Assembly: GCF_002863225.1 (NCBI RefSeq) | Contig: NZ_PKEK01000071.1 | Coordinates: 1 to 64,000 of the forward strand | Source of the DNA: Mycobacterium sp. | GTDB lineage: Bacteria > Actinomycetota > Actinomycetes > Mycobacteriales > Mycobacteriaceae | Length of the DNA: 64,000 nt | Direction of reading: 5' to 3' | Shown here: positions 31,938-41,433 of the stretch, piece after piece | Layout of the letters: each line of letters begins with the position of its first letter | Numbering within the stretch: position 1 is the first letter of the stretch | The notes under the pieces: generated by a model | What the model saw: the letters and a program-made list of their open reading frames with translations, nothing else | The model's database searches: none | What the model was told of the DNA's origin: nothing | Made by a program: the position numbers and the translations under genes

Positions 31938-33818
31938 TCAGATCGTTGTCGAGGATAGCGCCTGGCTGTCAGCCAGGAATGGCATTGGCATCCACCGAGA
32001 TGAGAGTAGCGATTCCATCGCGTTACCGGGGAGAGGACGCGATAATAAATATCCTTGAGCTTGGTGGCACCCGTGCCGCATCAAGGTTAATGCAGCAGCC
32101 GGCGTCTCCACGCCCTCAGCGACTAATTGCAGGTCAAAGGCCTCGGCGAGGCCGATGATGGCGCGCACAATGGCCAAATCGCGGCTGCTGGTACCCAGAT
32201 CGCGGACAAAAGAAGTGTCGATCTTGAGAATGTCGACCGGCAGCGATTTCAGGTGTGACAGCACGGCGTAACCGGTGCCGAAGTCGTCGATGGCGATCTG
32301 GACTCCGACTTCCTTCAGCGCCTCGAGCGTCTTGCGGGTGCTGTCGATGTCGCGGACGACGGCGCGCTCGGTGATCTCCAGGCACACCGAGCCACCGTCG
32401 ATGCCGAATTCGTCGATGGCCTGGGCTACGTCATTGACGAAGCCCCGGTTGGCCAGCTGAGCGGGCGATACGTTGAGGCGCAGCGTGGTGTTCTGCCCTA
32501 CGCCGCGAGAGCGCCAGCGGCTCAACTCCGCGAGCGCGGTCCGCATCACCCAGCGGCCCAGGTCATTGCCCAGATTGGCGGATTCGGCCACACCGATGAA
32601 CGCCTCCGGAAGTAGCAACCCCCACGTCGGGTGTCGCCACCGAACCAGCGCTTCGACCGCGACGATGGCGCCCGTCCACAGGTCCACCTCGGGGAGGTAA
32701 TGCAGCAGCAACGTGTCGTTTTCGATCTCGCCGCGCAGGTGGAGCTCGATGTCGTTGCGAAAGAGGCGCTGCATCGACATGTCGTCGCTGGACACCATCA
32801 CGTTGTTGCCGCCGGCCCGCTTGGCGGTCAGGACGGCCTCGTCGGCGCGGTGCAGCAGATCGCTGGTGTTGTCGCGACCAGGCGTGCCGACCGCCACGCC
32901 GACACTGACCGTGCGGGTGATCATGTGGCCGCCGAGCGACATTCGATCGCGCAGCGCCGCACACAGATCTTCACCGGTCTTCTCCGCTGTCTCGATCGAC
33001 ATCGCCTGGTCCGGCACGATGACGAACTCGTCGCCACCGAGGCGGGCGGTCATGCTCTTCGGGCCGGCTTTCATCCGGAGCTGCTCGGCGAATGTCCGGA
33101 TGTACCAGTCGCCGGCGGTATGGCCGAGGTAGTCGTTGATCGACTTCAGCCGGTCCAGGTCGAGATAGAGCACCGGCACGGGACCCGGCTGCCCCGCGGC
33201 CAGTCGCTTGGACAGGTGAGCCATCAGGGCGCGGCGGTTGTGCAGTCCGGTCAGATCGTCGTGCTCGGCCAGGTTGCGGAGCTTCTCTTCGGCGGTGATG
33301 CGGGCCTGGAGTTGAGCCAGCAGGGACGCGACCGTCTGGATGGCGTTGAGCTCGTCGGTGCGCCACTTCTTCTTCTTGAATTTCCCGCAGATCAGCTGAC
33401 CGGTGGTGAGGCCGCCGGTGACGAGTGGCGCCGCGACCGCCGATGGTGCGGTGAATCTGCGTGGGTCTCCACCCCATCGCTCGCGGGCGGCGGCGATCCA
33501 GCGGGCTGACGTGGGATCGGACGGTTCCGGTCGAACCACGGTCAGATTTTTGCCGTGCTCACACAACGACAGCACCGGGTCGGCGGTGGTGAAGTGGGCC
33601 ACCGCCGTGGGGTCGGGAATCGAACGGTCGAGCGGGGGCGGCCACACCGCAACGAGTTTGGACACCCGGATCTTGTGGTCGTTGTGGCGCAGGAACGCGC
33701 AATCCAGGTCGAGGTGCTCGACCAGTTCGGCAAGCACCTGTTCGTTGACCTCGGCAACCGTCGACGCCGTCGTCTCCATCAGCCGGGTGGCGACGCGGGT
33801 GACCAGATTGCGCGGCAA
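31938..33818 (-). CDS. GAF-GGDEF-EAL c-di-GMP cyclase/phosphodiesterase
   Basis: 626 aa. An N-terminal GAF-type sensor (about 20-175) precedes GGDEF (intact GGDEF at 261-265, RLGGDEFVIV) and EAL (EAL at 389-391, then LEITER, DDFGTGYAVLSHLK and KIDTSFV). All catalytic motifs look intact, so synthesis and breakdown are both possible, as for the bifunctional M. tuberculosis Rv1354c, which has the same domain order. The TTG start at 33818 is supported by a perfect GGAGGAG three bases before it. Confidence 0.9.
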   Translation of the reverse strand: MPRNLVTRVATRLMETTASTVAEVNEQVLAELVEHLDLDCAFLRHNDHKIRVSKLVAVWPPPLDRSIPDPTAVAHFTTADPVLSLCEHGKNLTVVRPEPSDPTSARWIAAARERWGGDPRRFTAPSAVAAPLVTGGLTTGQLICGKFKKKKWRTDELNAIQTVASLLAQLQARITAEEKLRNLAEHDDLTGLHNRRALMAHLSKRLAAGQPGPVPVLYLDLDRLKSINDYLGHTAGDWYIRTFAEQLRMKAGPKSMTARLGGDEFVIVPDQAMSIETAEKTGEDLCAALRDRMSLGGHMITRTVSVGVAVGTPGRDNTSDLLHRADEAVLTAKRAGGNNVMVSSDDMSMQRLFRNDIELHLRGEIENDTLLLHYLPEVDLWTGAIVAVEALVRWRHPTWGLLLPEAFIGVAESANLGNDLGRWVMRTALAELSRWRSRGVGQNTTLRLNVSPAQLANRGFVNDVAQAIDEFGIDGGSVCLEITERAVVRDIDSTRKTLEALKEVGVQIAIDDFGTGYAVLSHLKSLPVDILKIDTSFVRDLGTSSRDLAIVRAIIGLAEAFDLQLVAEGVETPAAALTLMRHGCHQAQGYLLSRPLPGNAMESLLSSRWMPMPFLADSQALSSTTI

Positions 33819-34000
33819 CGTCTCCTCCGATGCGAAAAGCGAACTCGGGGTGCCGGCTTAGTTATCCGCGATAAGTTATTGGACGTCTTGGCGATTCGGT
33901 TTCGAAGTCGGAGCGCGGCAGGTCGCTTGACTATATACGCCCACCGTGGGTGCCGCCGGGCTAGGAGCTTAGTCAAGCTTATTGATGATTAAGTAAATGG

Positions 34001-34016
34001 CTTGATTTAACTCAAG
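34001..34016. promoter_or_regulatory. Inverted repeat at the TetR start (putative operator)
   Basis: CTTGA-TTTAAC-TCAAG, perfect 5-6-5, ends on the first base of the GTG start at 34016. A second TCAA-N5-TTGA dyad lies about 25 bp upstream. Autoregulation of the TetR-P450 operon is the likely role. Confidence 0.5.
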
Positions 34017-34705
34017 TGCCGGTGTTCACTGATTCGGTGACCGCGGCCAGAGTCCTGCGCAACGACCGATCGACGGGCACCCGGGAAGTGATCCTGTCGG
34101 CCGCCGAGCGGCTGTTCGCCGAGCGCGGTATGCACGCGGTGTCCAATCGGCAGATCAGCGAGGCGGCGGGGCAGGGCAACAACGCTGCGGCCTGTTACCA
34201 CTTCGGCACCCGAACCGACCTGTTGCGCGCGATCGAAAGCAAGCACCGCGTCCCGATCGAGGAACTACGCGCGCAGATGCTCGCCGACGTCGCGGCGTCG
34301 ACCGAACTGCGGGATTGGGTGGGCACACTGGTGCGTCCGCTCACCGACCACCTGACCGCTCTGGGCAACCCGAGCTGGTATGCGCGGTTCGCCGCGCAGG
34401 CGATGGCCGATCCCACCTACCGACAGGTCGTGACCAAGGACGCCCTCGGCTCGACGATGCTGGTGCAGGCCATCGACGGGATCAACCGCTGCCTGCCCGA
34501 TCTGCCCAAGCGGGTTCGCTTCGAGCGGATGGTGATGGCCCGAAACCTGTTGATGCACACCTGCGCCGAACACGAAGGTGAGCTCGCCGAACACGGGCCC
34601 CGGTCGCGATCGAGCTGGCCCGTCGCGGCCGAGGGTCTGATCGACGCGATCGTCGGACTGTGGCGGGCACCGGTCCACCGAGCGCAGGCCGCGCCGCAGC
34701 ACTGA
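34016..34705 (+). CDS. TetR-family regulator of the catabolic cluster, plus arm
   Basis: 229 aa. HTH: TREVILSAAERLFAERGMHA, SNRQISEAAGQGNNAAACYH. The ligand domain is long and helical. It stands 22 bp before a P450 gene on the same strand and begins the plus-strand arm of the cluster. The GTG at 34016 is preceded by palindromes rather than a clear ribosome site; a leaderless mRNA is possible. Confidence 0.85.
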   Translation: MPVFTDSVTAARVLRNDRSTGTREVILSAAERLFAERGMHAVSNRQISEAAGQGNNAAACYHFGTRTDLLRAIESKHRVPIEELRAQMLADVAASTELRDWVGTLVRPLTDHLTALGNPSWYARFAAQAMADPTYRQVVTKDALGSTMLVQAIDGINRCLPDLPKRVRFERMVMARNLLMHTCAEHEGELAEHGPRSRSSWPVAAEGLIDAIVGLWRAPVHRAQAAPQH

Positions 34706-34727
34706 CACCTCGAGACAAAGGAGCACC

Positions 34728-35942
34728 ATGTCTGTGGCCACCCACATTCCGGACTACCCGATGGTTCGGTCAGCGGGCTGCCCGTTGGCGCCGGCGCCAA
34801 TCGCCTTGGAGCTCAACGCAGTCAAGCCGCTGAGTCGGGTGCGGATCTGGGACGGGAGCACGCCCTGGCTGATCACCGGATACGACGCGATCCGCTCGTT
34901 GTTCACCGACTCCCGGGCCAGCGTCGACGACCGCAAGCCGGGCTACCCGCATTGGAACGAGGGCATGCAGGCCACCGTGGACAAGCGGCCACGATCGGTG
35001 TTCACCGCAGATGCCGAGGAGCACACCAGGTTTCGGCGCATGCTGTCCAAACCGTTTACGTTCAAGCGGGTCGAGGGCCTGCGGCCGGCCGTGCAGCAGA
35101 TCACCGACGACCACATCGACGCGATTCTGGCCGGGCCGCAACCGGCTGATCTGGTCGAGACCCTGGCGCTGCCGGTTCCGTCGCTGGTGATCAGTCAGCT
35201 TCTGGGTGTGCCCTATGCGGACGCGGAGTTCTTCCAGGAGCAGGCCGGCCGGGGGATGGGCCGCTACGCCAGTGCCGAGGAATCCGCCGAGGGCGCGACT
35301 CAGCTGGCCCGCTACATCGCCAAACTGGTCCGCTCCCGGATGGAGAGTCCGACCGAAGATCTGGTCGGCGACCTCGCCGAGCGGGTCAACGCCGACGAGC
35401 TCAGCGTCCGGGAAGCGGCCCAGCTGGCCACCGGTGTGCTGATCGCCGGACACGAGACCACCGCAAACATGATCAGCCTGGCCATCGTCGCGCTACTGGA
35501 ACACCCTGATCAGCTGAAGCTGTTGCGCGACAGCGACGATCCGAAAGTCATCGCGGGGGCCGTCGAGGAATTGATGCGTTACCTCAGCATCATCCAGACC
35601 GGTCAGCGCCGGATCGCCACCGAGGACATCGAGATCGGTGACGAGGTGATCCGGGCCGGCGAGGGCATCATCCTCGACGTGCCACCGGCGAACTGGGACG
35701 AGCGGCGCTATGCCAACCCGGACCAGTTGGATTTGCGGCGCGAGGACAACGCGCACGTCGGCTTCGGCTACGGCCGGCACCAGTGCGTCGGGCAGCAGCT
35801 GGCCAGGATGGAGCTCCAGATCGTGCTGCACACGCTGCTGCGCCGCATCCCGAACCTGACGTTGGCCGCCCCGGTCGAGGATTTGCCGTTCAAGCACGAC
35901 GCATTGGCCTACGGTTTGTACGAGCTGCCCGTCAGATGGTGA
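34728..35942 (+). CDS. Cytochrome P450
   Basis: 404 aa with an AAAGGAG site. Landmarks: I helix GVLIAGHETTANMISLA, ExxR in EELMRY, heme loop VGFGYGRHQCVGQQLARMEL with the Cys ligand. The HETT I-helix and GYGxHQC heme loop resemble CYP105/CYP107-type enzymes that hydroxylate bulky substrates. It follows the TetR gene. No ferredoxin follows; the next 282 bp hold no convincing gene. Confidence 0.9.
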   Translation: MSVATHIPDYPMVRSAGCPLAPAPIALELNAVKPLSRVRIWDGSTPWLITGYDAIRSLFTDSRASVDDRKPGYPHWNEGMQATVDKRPRSVFTADAEEHTRFRRMLSKPFTFKRVEGLRPAVQQITDDHIDAILAGPQPADLVETLALPVPSLVISQLLGVPYADAEFFQEQAGRGMGRYASAEESAEGATQLARYIAKLVRSRMESPTEDLVGDLAERVNADELSVREAAQLATGVLIAGHETTANMISLAIVALLEHPDQLKLLRDSDDPKVIAGAVEELMRYLSIIQTGQRRIATEDIEIGDEVIRAGEGIILDVPPANWDERRYANPDQLDLRREDNAHVGFGYGRHQCVGQQLARMELQIVLHTLLRRIPNLTLAAPVEDLPFKHDALAYGLYELPVRW

Positions 35943-36224
35943 GTGCCGGTGACCTCGCACTGGCCGTGCCGGGTCTGTCGGCCCGCGCGGGCTCTGCGAA
36001 ACATCAGGCGCCGGAGTCGATTTCGCGACAGCGCCGGAGTTGGTGCACAGCCGCGGGGACCTCGGCCAGGTGTGGCGGCTCTGTGGAGAACTGACCGGCA
36101 TGGGCTCACCGACCTGGCCTGCTCGGTCCCCCCTGAGAGAAATCTCGACTGCCGATATCGAGGCTGCTGACGAGTTAACCTGCAAAATATCTGACGGTTC
36201 CGAATCGGATTGGTGCGCTGGACA

Positions 36225-37385
36225 ATGACCCAAGCCAACACGCTCTATCCACCCGGGGGCTTCGGCGCTCCGAAGAACCGGCACGGCCAGGCACAGCGAA
36301 ATCTCGGCCTCCCCGCCGGCACCGAGGTGTTCTCCGCCGACACCCACATCTCGCTGGCCGCCGACATCTTCTACGAGCGCCTGCCCGACGATCTGAAAGA
36401 CGCGGCGCCGCGCATCTGGTACGAAGACGGCGCTTACCAGATCGGTCATCAGGGTCAGTCGTTTCTGCCCGAGGTGTTCAGCGCGGTGCTGATGCAATAC
36501 GACGACCTCGCCGGCGCTGCCACCAACGACATCGACGCGCGTATCCGCGAATTGCGCGAGGACGGCGTCGACCGCGAGCTTGCCTTCCCCAACGCGTTGC
36601 TGGCGATGTTCGGCTTTCCCGACAAACCGATGCGCGAGCGGGTTTTCCGGATCTACAACGAATACATCGCCGACCTTCAGGAACGCTCCGGCGGACACTT
36701 CCTGGGTGTCGGGCTGATCAACTGGTGGGACGCCGACGGGGCTCGACGCACTCTGGCCGAGCTGAAATCGCTTGGGCTGAAGACATTCCTGCTGCCGCTG
36801 AACCCGGGCAGCGGTGACGACGGCGTGATGATGGACTACGCGTGCGGTGCCATGCGCCCGGTCTGGGAGGCCATCGAGGACTCGGGCCTGCCGATCACGC
36901 ATCACATCGGCGAGACGCCGCCGAAGGCGCCGTGCGAAGTCAACAACGTCGCGGTGGCGATCATGGTCAACATCGACGGATTCCGGGAGATGTTCTCCAA
37001 GTACATCTTCGGCGGTATCCTCGACCGCCACCCGAGCCTGCGGATCGGCTGGTTCGAAGGCGGCATCGCCTGGATCCCGCCGGCCCTGCAGGACGCCGAG
37101 CATGTGCTCGCGTCGTATCAGCACATGCTCGATCATCGGCTGGCGCACGACATCCGCTACTACTGGGACACCCACATGAGTGCGTCGTTCATTGTCGACC
37201 CGCTCGGGCTGAAGCAGATCGGTGAGATCGGCGTGGACAAGGTGATGTGGTCAAGCGACTACCCGCACAACGAAAGTAGTTACGGCTACTCGGAAAAGTC
37301 GCTGGCCGCCGTCGTCGATGCCGTCGGCCCGGACGACGCCGCCAAGATCGTCAGCGGCAACATCAAGAGATTCCTGGGTATCTGA
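36225..37385 (+). CDS. Amidohydrolase family 2 enzyme (metal-dependent)
   Basis: 386 aa from ATG 36225 (in-frame GTG 36210 possible). TIM-barrel motifs: SADTHISLA (the DxH metal pair), LPITHHIGE (His), RIGWFEGGIAWIP and VMWSSDYPHNES (catalytic Asp). This is the ACMSD/decarboxylase-like PF04909 group, which includes hydrolases and non-oxidative decarboxylases. The stop shares one base with the next start, so it forms a translational unit with the two M24 genes. Substrate unknown. Confidence 0.88.
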   Translation: MTQANTLYPPGGFGAPKNRHGQAQRNLGLPAGTEVFSADTHISLAADIFYERLPDDLKDAAPRIWYEDGAYQIGHQGQSFLPEVFSAVLMQYDDLAGAATNDIDARIRELREDGVDRELAFPNALLAMFGFPDKPMRERVFRIYNEYIADLQERSGGHFLGVGLINWWDADGARRTLAELKSLGLKTFLLPLNPGSGDDGVMMDYACGAMRPVWEAIEDSGLPITHHIGETPPKAPCEVNNVAVAIMVNIDGFREMFSKYIFGGILDRHPSLRIGWFEGGIAWIPPALQDAEHVLASYQHMLDHRLAHDIRYYWDTHMSASFIVDPLGLKQIGEIGVDKVMWSSDYPHNESSYGYSEKSLAAVVDAVGPDDAAKIVSGNIKRFLGI

Positions 37386-38611
37386 TGACAGCGTCGGTTC
37401 AGAGCTTCGTCATTCCCGACGAACCCGACTTCGCCCGGATGCACCGCGACATCAGCGGTCGGCTGCGCGACGCGATGGCAGACCACGGGGTCGACGCGCT
37501 GATCCTGCTGATGAACGACAACGTCGTGTACTCCACCGGCGCCAGTTGGCCGGTGCTCGACGCCGGGTTGTCACACGTCGAGCGGCCGGTGGCGATCGTG
37601 CTCGCCGACGATCCGCATCCGCACCTGTTCCTTCCGTTTCGGGGTGGCGCCGCATCGGAAAGTCAAGTGCCGCAGAGTCATCTGCATGACGCGCTCTACC
37701 TGGAACTCGACGAAGGCGTCGACCAATTCGCCCGGGTGCTTGCCGGCCTGATACCGCCGGGCGCCAGCGTCGCAGTCGACGAGATGACCGGGGCGATGCG
37801 CCGGGCCGCCGACCGGATCTTCCCCGGCGGCCCGCCCTCAGAGGCCGCCGTCGTGATCGGGGCATCGAACCTGGTCAAGACGCCCGACCAGGTCGCGTGC
37901 CTGCGCGCAGCCATGCGCATCACCGAGACCGCGATGGTCGACGTCCAGCAGCAACTCGCACCCGGTGTAAGACAGACCGACCTGTCGGCCAAGCTGGTGC
38001 GCCGGGTCTTCGAGCTCGGCGCGACCGCCAACATGCTCGAGGCGATCTGGCAGGTGATGCCGCGCTCCCGCGCCGAAGGCGTGTGGACCACGCACGGCGA
38101 CCTCGCGCTGCCGCTGCTGACCAACGAACGCGAGCTGGCCAAGGGCGACGTGCTGTGGACCGACATCAGCATCAGCTATGCGGGTTACTGTTCCGACTTC
38201 GGCCGCACCTGGATCGTCGGCGACCAGCCGTCGGCCCACCAACAGGCTCAGTACGAACAGTGGCGACACATTCTCGACGTGGTGCTCGACGTCACCAAAG
38301 CCGGTGCCACATCAGGGGATCTGGCCCGCGCCGCGATCGCGGCCAATGGTGGCGTCAAGCCGTGGCTCCCGCACTTCTACCTCGGACACGGCATCGGCCT
38401 CTACCCCGCCGAGGCGCCGATGATCGGCACCGACCTCGGTGAGGAGTTCGACGACAACTTCGTGTTTCCGGTCGGGATGACGCTGGTGCTGGAGCCGGTG
38501 GTGTGGGAAGACGGCACCGGTGGCTACCGCAGTGAGGAGATCGTGGTCATCAACGAAGAGGGCGCCACCCGGATCACCGACTACCCCTACACGCCGTACG
38601 GGCCGCGCTGA
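37385..38611 (+). CDS. M24 metallopeptidase (Xaa-Pro peptidase/creatinase fold), intact metal site
   Basis: 408 aa. A creatinase N-domain (1-165) is followed by the pita-bread domain. All five metal ligands are visible: Asp260 and Asp271 in DISISYAGYCSDFGRTW, His335 in YLGHGIGLY, Glu370 in LEPVVW and Glu384/385 in RSEEIVV. It cleaves Xaa-Pro or related amide bonds. Overlaps the amidohydrolase and the next M24 gene by one base on each side. Confidence 0.9.
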   Translation: MTASVQSFVIPDEPDFARMHRDISGRLRDAMADHGVDALILLMNDNVVYSTGASWPVLDAGLSHVERPVAIVLADDPHPHLFLPFRGGAASESQVPQSHLHDALYLELDEGVDQFARVLAGLIPPGASVAVDEMTGAMRRAADRIFPGGPPSEAAVVIGASNLVKTPDQVACLRAAMRITETAMVDVQQQLAPGVRQTDLSAKLVRRVFELGATANMLEAIWQVMPRSRAEGVWTTHGDLALPLLTNERELAKGDVLWTDISISYAGYCSDFGRTWIVGDQPSAHQQAQYEQWRHILDVVLDVTKAGATSGDLARAAIAANGGVKPWLPHFYLGHGIGLYPAEAPMIGTDLGEEFDDNFVFPVGMTLVLEPVVWEDGTGGYRSEEIVVINEEGATRITDYPYTPYGPR

Positions 38612-39729
38612 TGGCCGTCGACGTCGTGCCCGACGCCCTCGATCTTCGGGTCGGTCGCCGGCAACGCGCGCTGGAGCAGATGGAAGCCCACGACATCGAC
38701 GTGCTGGTGCTGGGCCGACAGGCCAACGTCCGTTACGTCAGCGGGGCGCCGCAGTTGTGGATCGGTGGCACAAGGCCTTTCGGACCTGTCTGTGTGATGC
38801 TGCGCGGCAGTGGCGAGATTTTCCTGATGAGCACCGACGACGAGGGGGTCCCCGAGGAGATCGGCCGCGACCGGCTCTACGGTCTGGCCTGGAATCCGAT
38901 GACATTCATCGATGTGCTGAAGAACATCGATGGGTCGTCGACGGCGAAGCGAGTCGGAACAGACGCCCTCACACCGACTTTCGCCACGCTGCTACCGATC
39001 GCGTTCCCGAGCGCCGAATTCGTCGACGGCGAACTGCCGATGCTGGCCGCGCGACGGACCAAGACCGCCGACGAGATCGAGGCGATGTCCGCTGCGATGC
39101 GGATCGCCGAAGCCGGGGTCGCCGCCGCGGTCGCGGAACTGCGGCCCGGCCTGACCGAGCAGACTCTGGCGGGCGCGGTGCTGGAGGCGATGGCCGCCGG
39201 CGGGGTGAGCACCCCCGCAACCCAGGACGCCGCGTGGGTGACCTCGCGCGAACACCCGTGGCGCCGCGCATCCGGCGACGGGCAAGTGCGCTCCGGTGAC
39301 CTGATCGTGTTCAGTGCCGGGGCGCTGGCCGACGGGTATGTCGCCGAGGTGGCCCGGACCTGGCCGGTGGGGGAGGTCACAGAACCGACGCGGGAGCTCT
39401 ACCAACGTTCGAACGACCTGTGGGAGAAGCTGATTGCCGCGTGCCGGCCCGGATCGCGGGCAGCAGACCTGCTGGCCGCTTACGAGGCGGCCGGAGAACC
39501 GGCACCCCCGATGGCGGTCGCGCACGGGCTGGGCCTCGGCTTCGACCCGCCGGTGATCTCCCGGCGGTTGCCGGCCACCGCCGACGCCGAGCGCCTGGAT
39601 CCCGGGATGGTGCTCTCGCTCACCGGTTACGTCTGGCAGGAAGGAATCGGTGGCGTGCTGCGCCGCGACAGCGTGGTGATCACCGACGACGGCCCGCAGG
39701 TGTTGACGGCCAGCCCGTCATGGCAGTAG
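38611..39729 (+). CDS. M24-fold protein with degenerate metal site
   Basis: 372 aa; same two-domain fold as the preceding gene. Aligning the motifs, Asp260 is replaced by Ser and Asp271 by Glu (FSAGALADGYVAEVARTW), the His is kept (AHGLGLGF), Glu370 is Thr (SLTGYVW) and the last Glu is Asp/Ser (RRDSVVI). Metal binding is therefore unlikely. It could be a non-metal creatinase-type hydrolase or a partner subunit of the active paralogue. The reading frame is full-length, so it is not a pseudogene. It overlaps the opposite-strand gene end by 12 bp. Confidence 0.85.
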   Translation: MAVDVVPDALDLRVGRRQRALEQMEAHDIDVLVLGRQANVRYVSGAPQLWIGGTRPFGPVCVMLRGSGEIFLMSTDDEGVPEEIGRDRLYGLAWNPMTFIDVLKNIDGSSTAKRVGTDALTPTFATLLPIAFPSAEFVDGELPMLAARRTKTADEIEAMSAAMRIAEAGVAAAVAELRPGLTEQTLAGAVLEAMAAGGVSTPATQDAAWVTSREHPWRRASGDGQVRSGDLIVFSAGALADGYVAEVARTWPVGEVTEPTRELYQRSNDLWEKLIAACRPGSRAADLLAAYEAAGEPAPPMAVAHGLGLGFDPPVISRRLPATADAERLDPGMVLSLTGYVWQEGIGGVLRRDSVVITDDGPQVLTASPSWQ

Positions 39730-40660
39730 CGCACCGAATCGCTGTGTCTCCCAGAGATTCAGCGCGTTGGTCAGCATCTGCAGGGGTGCTCGCACGCTCT
39801 CGTCATCCCTGATGCCGGGGTCTTTGCGGGTCATCGTCGCGGCGGCATCGCCGAAACGTCTCTGGATCAGTGCGGGAATGTCGAGTAGCCAGGCCACCGT
39901 CATGATCCTCTTCCAGGAAGCGCGGCGCATCGTCGCGCAGACGTGAAAGAAATTGGGGGGAGCGAATATTGGGCGGCAACAGCGCGGGGCTTGCGGCGGC
40001 GAACTCGGCGAGCTGGTCCAGCCGACGGTTCAGCTTCTCCGCGCTGACCGGGACCCGTTCGCCCACCTGCGCGGCCTGCATGTCGACCGGAAACCGATCG
40101 CCGACCGGTATGCGTCCCGATAGGTGACCGCCGACCAGCCGGCCCAGCGTCGCGATCAGCACCCGGTAGTGCTCTAGCGGATCGGGCATCTGGTAGTCGA
40201 GGCATTTGTGATATTGGCGTTCTATTCCATTGAATCCAAACGGGATTCGCTCCGAGATCAGCAGACCGGTGCCGCTTTCGCGGTGGTAGTCGGCGAACTG
40301 GGTGGCCGGCACCGTGACCGGGAATCCGGGATCGCCCGTCAGCGCGGCGAACGCCACCTCGGATTCCATCTGTGTTCTGCCACGGTCGCGGATCGGGTCG
40401 TCGAAGTCGCGGGAGAACTTCACGAACAAGTCGGTCGGCGCGGTGCCGGGCTGCTCGTACTCGACTCGCAGCAAGGCTTTACGGCCGGTGCTCCCGCCGG
40501 CAACTTCTTCGAAATGGGCGATCCGGGTGACGGTGTCAGCGGTTCCGTAGCGGCGAAAGGCCTGGGTGAGAAAGTTTGTGCCACCTGATCGCAACGCCGC
40601 GGGGTCGGCGGGCATCGAAAGGCCGAGGTGGTCTCCGGTGACCCAGCGATCGCCCGACAT
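39718..40660 (-). pseudogene. Phosphotransferase (APH/EcKinase-like), internal deletion and frame change
   Basis: The 5' part from ATG 40660 reads as an APH-like N-lobe (GGSTGRKALLRVEYEQPG, DLFVKFSRDF, ESEVAFAAL, LLISERIPFG) as far as SRLRDDAPRFLEE. Near 39900-39915 the sensible frame switches: the +1 frame continues MTVAWLLDIPALIQRRFG and ends NLWETQRFGALLP at 39718, which I recall as the normal C-terminus of this family. The catalytic HxNxxxDN loop and the Asp-Trp-Gly metal motif, expected between the two parts, are missing. So a deletion removed the catalytic centre and shifted the frame. The start overlaps the SDR stop by one base. Confidence 0.78.
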
Positions 40661-41433
40661 CACCAGGTCTGTTCGGCGGCGCGCACCAGCATGTGGTTGA
40701 CCGCGACCCGGCGATTGCGGGTGACGACGTAGAGCACCGCGTCGGCGATGTCCTCGGAAGCCAGCTTGACCATGTCGGCGGTCTGGCGGTCGAATGCGGC
40801 GCGCGTCTCGGCGGGCAGGTGGTCGCTGATCTCGGTGTCAACCGTGCCCGGGCCCACCACCCCGACCCGGACCCGCTTGCCGATCAGTTCCTGACGGATG
40901 CCCTCGCTGAAAGCGTTGACGCCGAACTTGGTCAGCGAGTAGACGGCGGTGTTGGGCCGGGCCACCCAGCCGGCCGTCGAGCTGATCGTGACCACGTCGG
41001 CGACACCGCGGGGTGAATCTGCGGCCGCGTCGATCAGATGGGGGATCGCGGCCCGGGTGACGTACAGGACGCCCTGAATGTTGACCCGGACCAGGTCGTC
41101 CCAATCCTGCAGGCGGGCTTCGGAAGCCGGTGCCATTCGCATCAGCCCCGCGTTGTTGACCACCGTGTCGAGCCGGCCCAGCTCCCCGACCGTGCGCTGG
41201 ACCGCCGCGGCGACCTGGTCGGCGTCGGTGACGTCGGCGGCCACCGCCAGCGCTGTGCCACCCGCCGACTCGATGTCGTGCCTCAGTTGCTCCAGTCGGT
41301 CGGCACGGCGGGCCAGCAACGCCACGGCCGCGCCCTGCGATGCCAGGGCGCGCGCGGTCGCGGCGCCGATGCCGCTGCTGGCGCCGGTGACCAGCGCGGT
41401 GGTGCCGGCCAGGATCGTGGTGTTCGCGGTCAT
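40660..41433 (-). CDS. Short-chain dehydrogenase/reductase
   Basis: 257 aa. Cofactor loop TGASSGIGAATARAL, NNAG motif (VVNNAGLMRM), catalytic Ser in ISSTAGW, Tyr-x3-Lys in YSLTKFG. LLARRADRLEQL after strand 2 suggests NADP(H). Close to the clavulaldehyde-dehydrogenase-like SDR group of mycobacteria. Overlaps the CoA-transferase stop by 4 bp upstream and the kinase remnant by one base downstream. Confidence 0.92.
   Translation of the reverse strand: MTANTTILAGTTALVTGASSGIGAATARALASQGAAVALLARRADRLEQLRHDIESAGGTALAVAADVTDADQVAAAVQRTVGELGRLDTVVNNAGLMRMAPASEARLQDWDDLVRVNIQGVLYVTRAAIPHLIDAAADSPRGVADVVTISSTAGWVARPNTAVYSLTKFGVNAFSEGIRQELIGKRVRVGVVGPGTVDTEISDHLPAETRAAFDRQTADMVKLASEDIADAVLYVVTRNRRVAVNHMLVRAAEQTW

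Noticed and set aside
35943..36224. Possible short gene or ferredoxin between the P450 and the amidohydrolase.
   Set aside because: No frame shows ferredoxin cysteines or a recognisable domain; open frames are short and compete with one another. I see no gene here.
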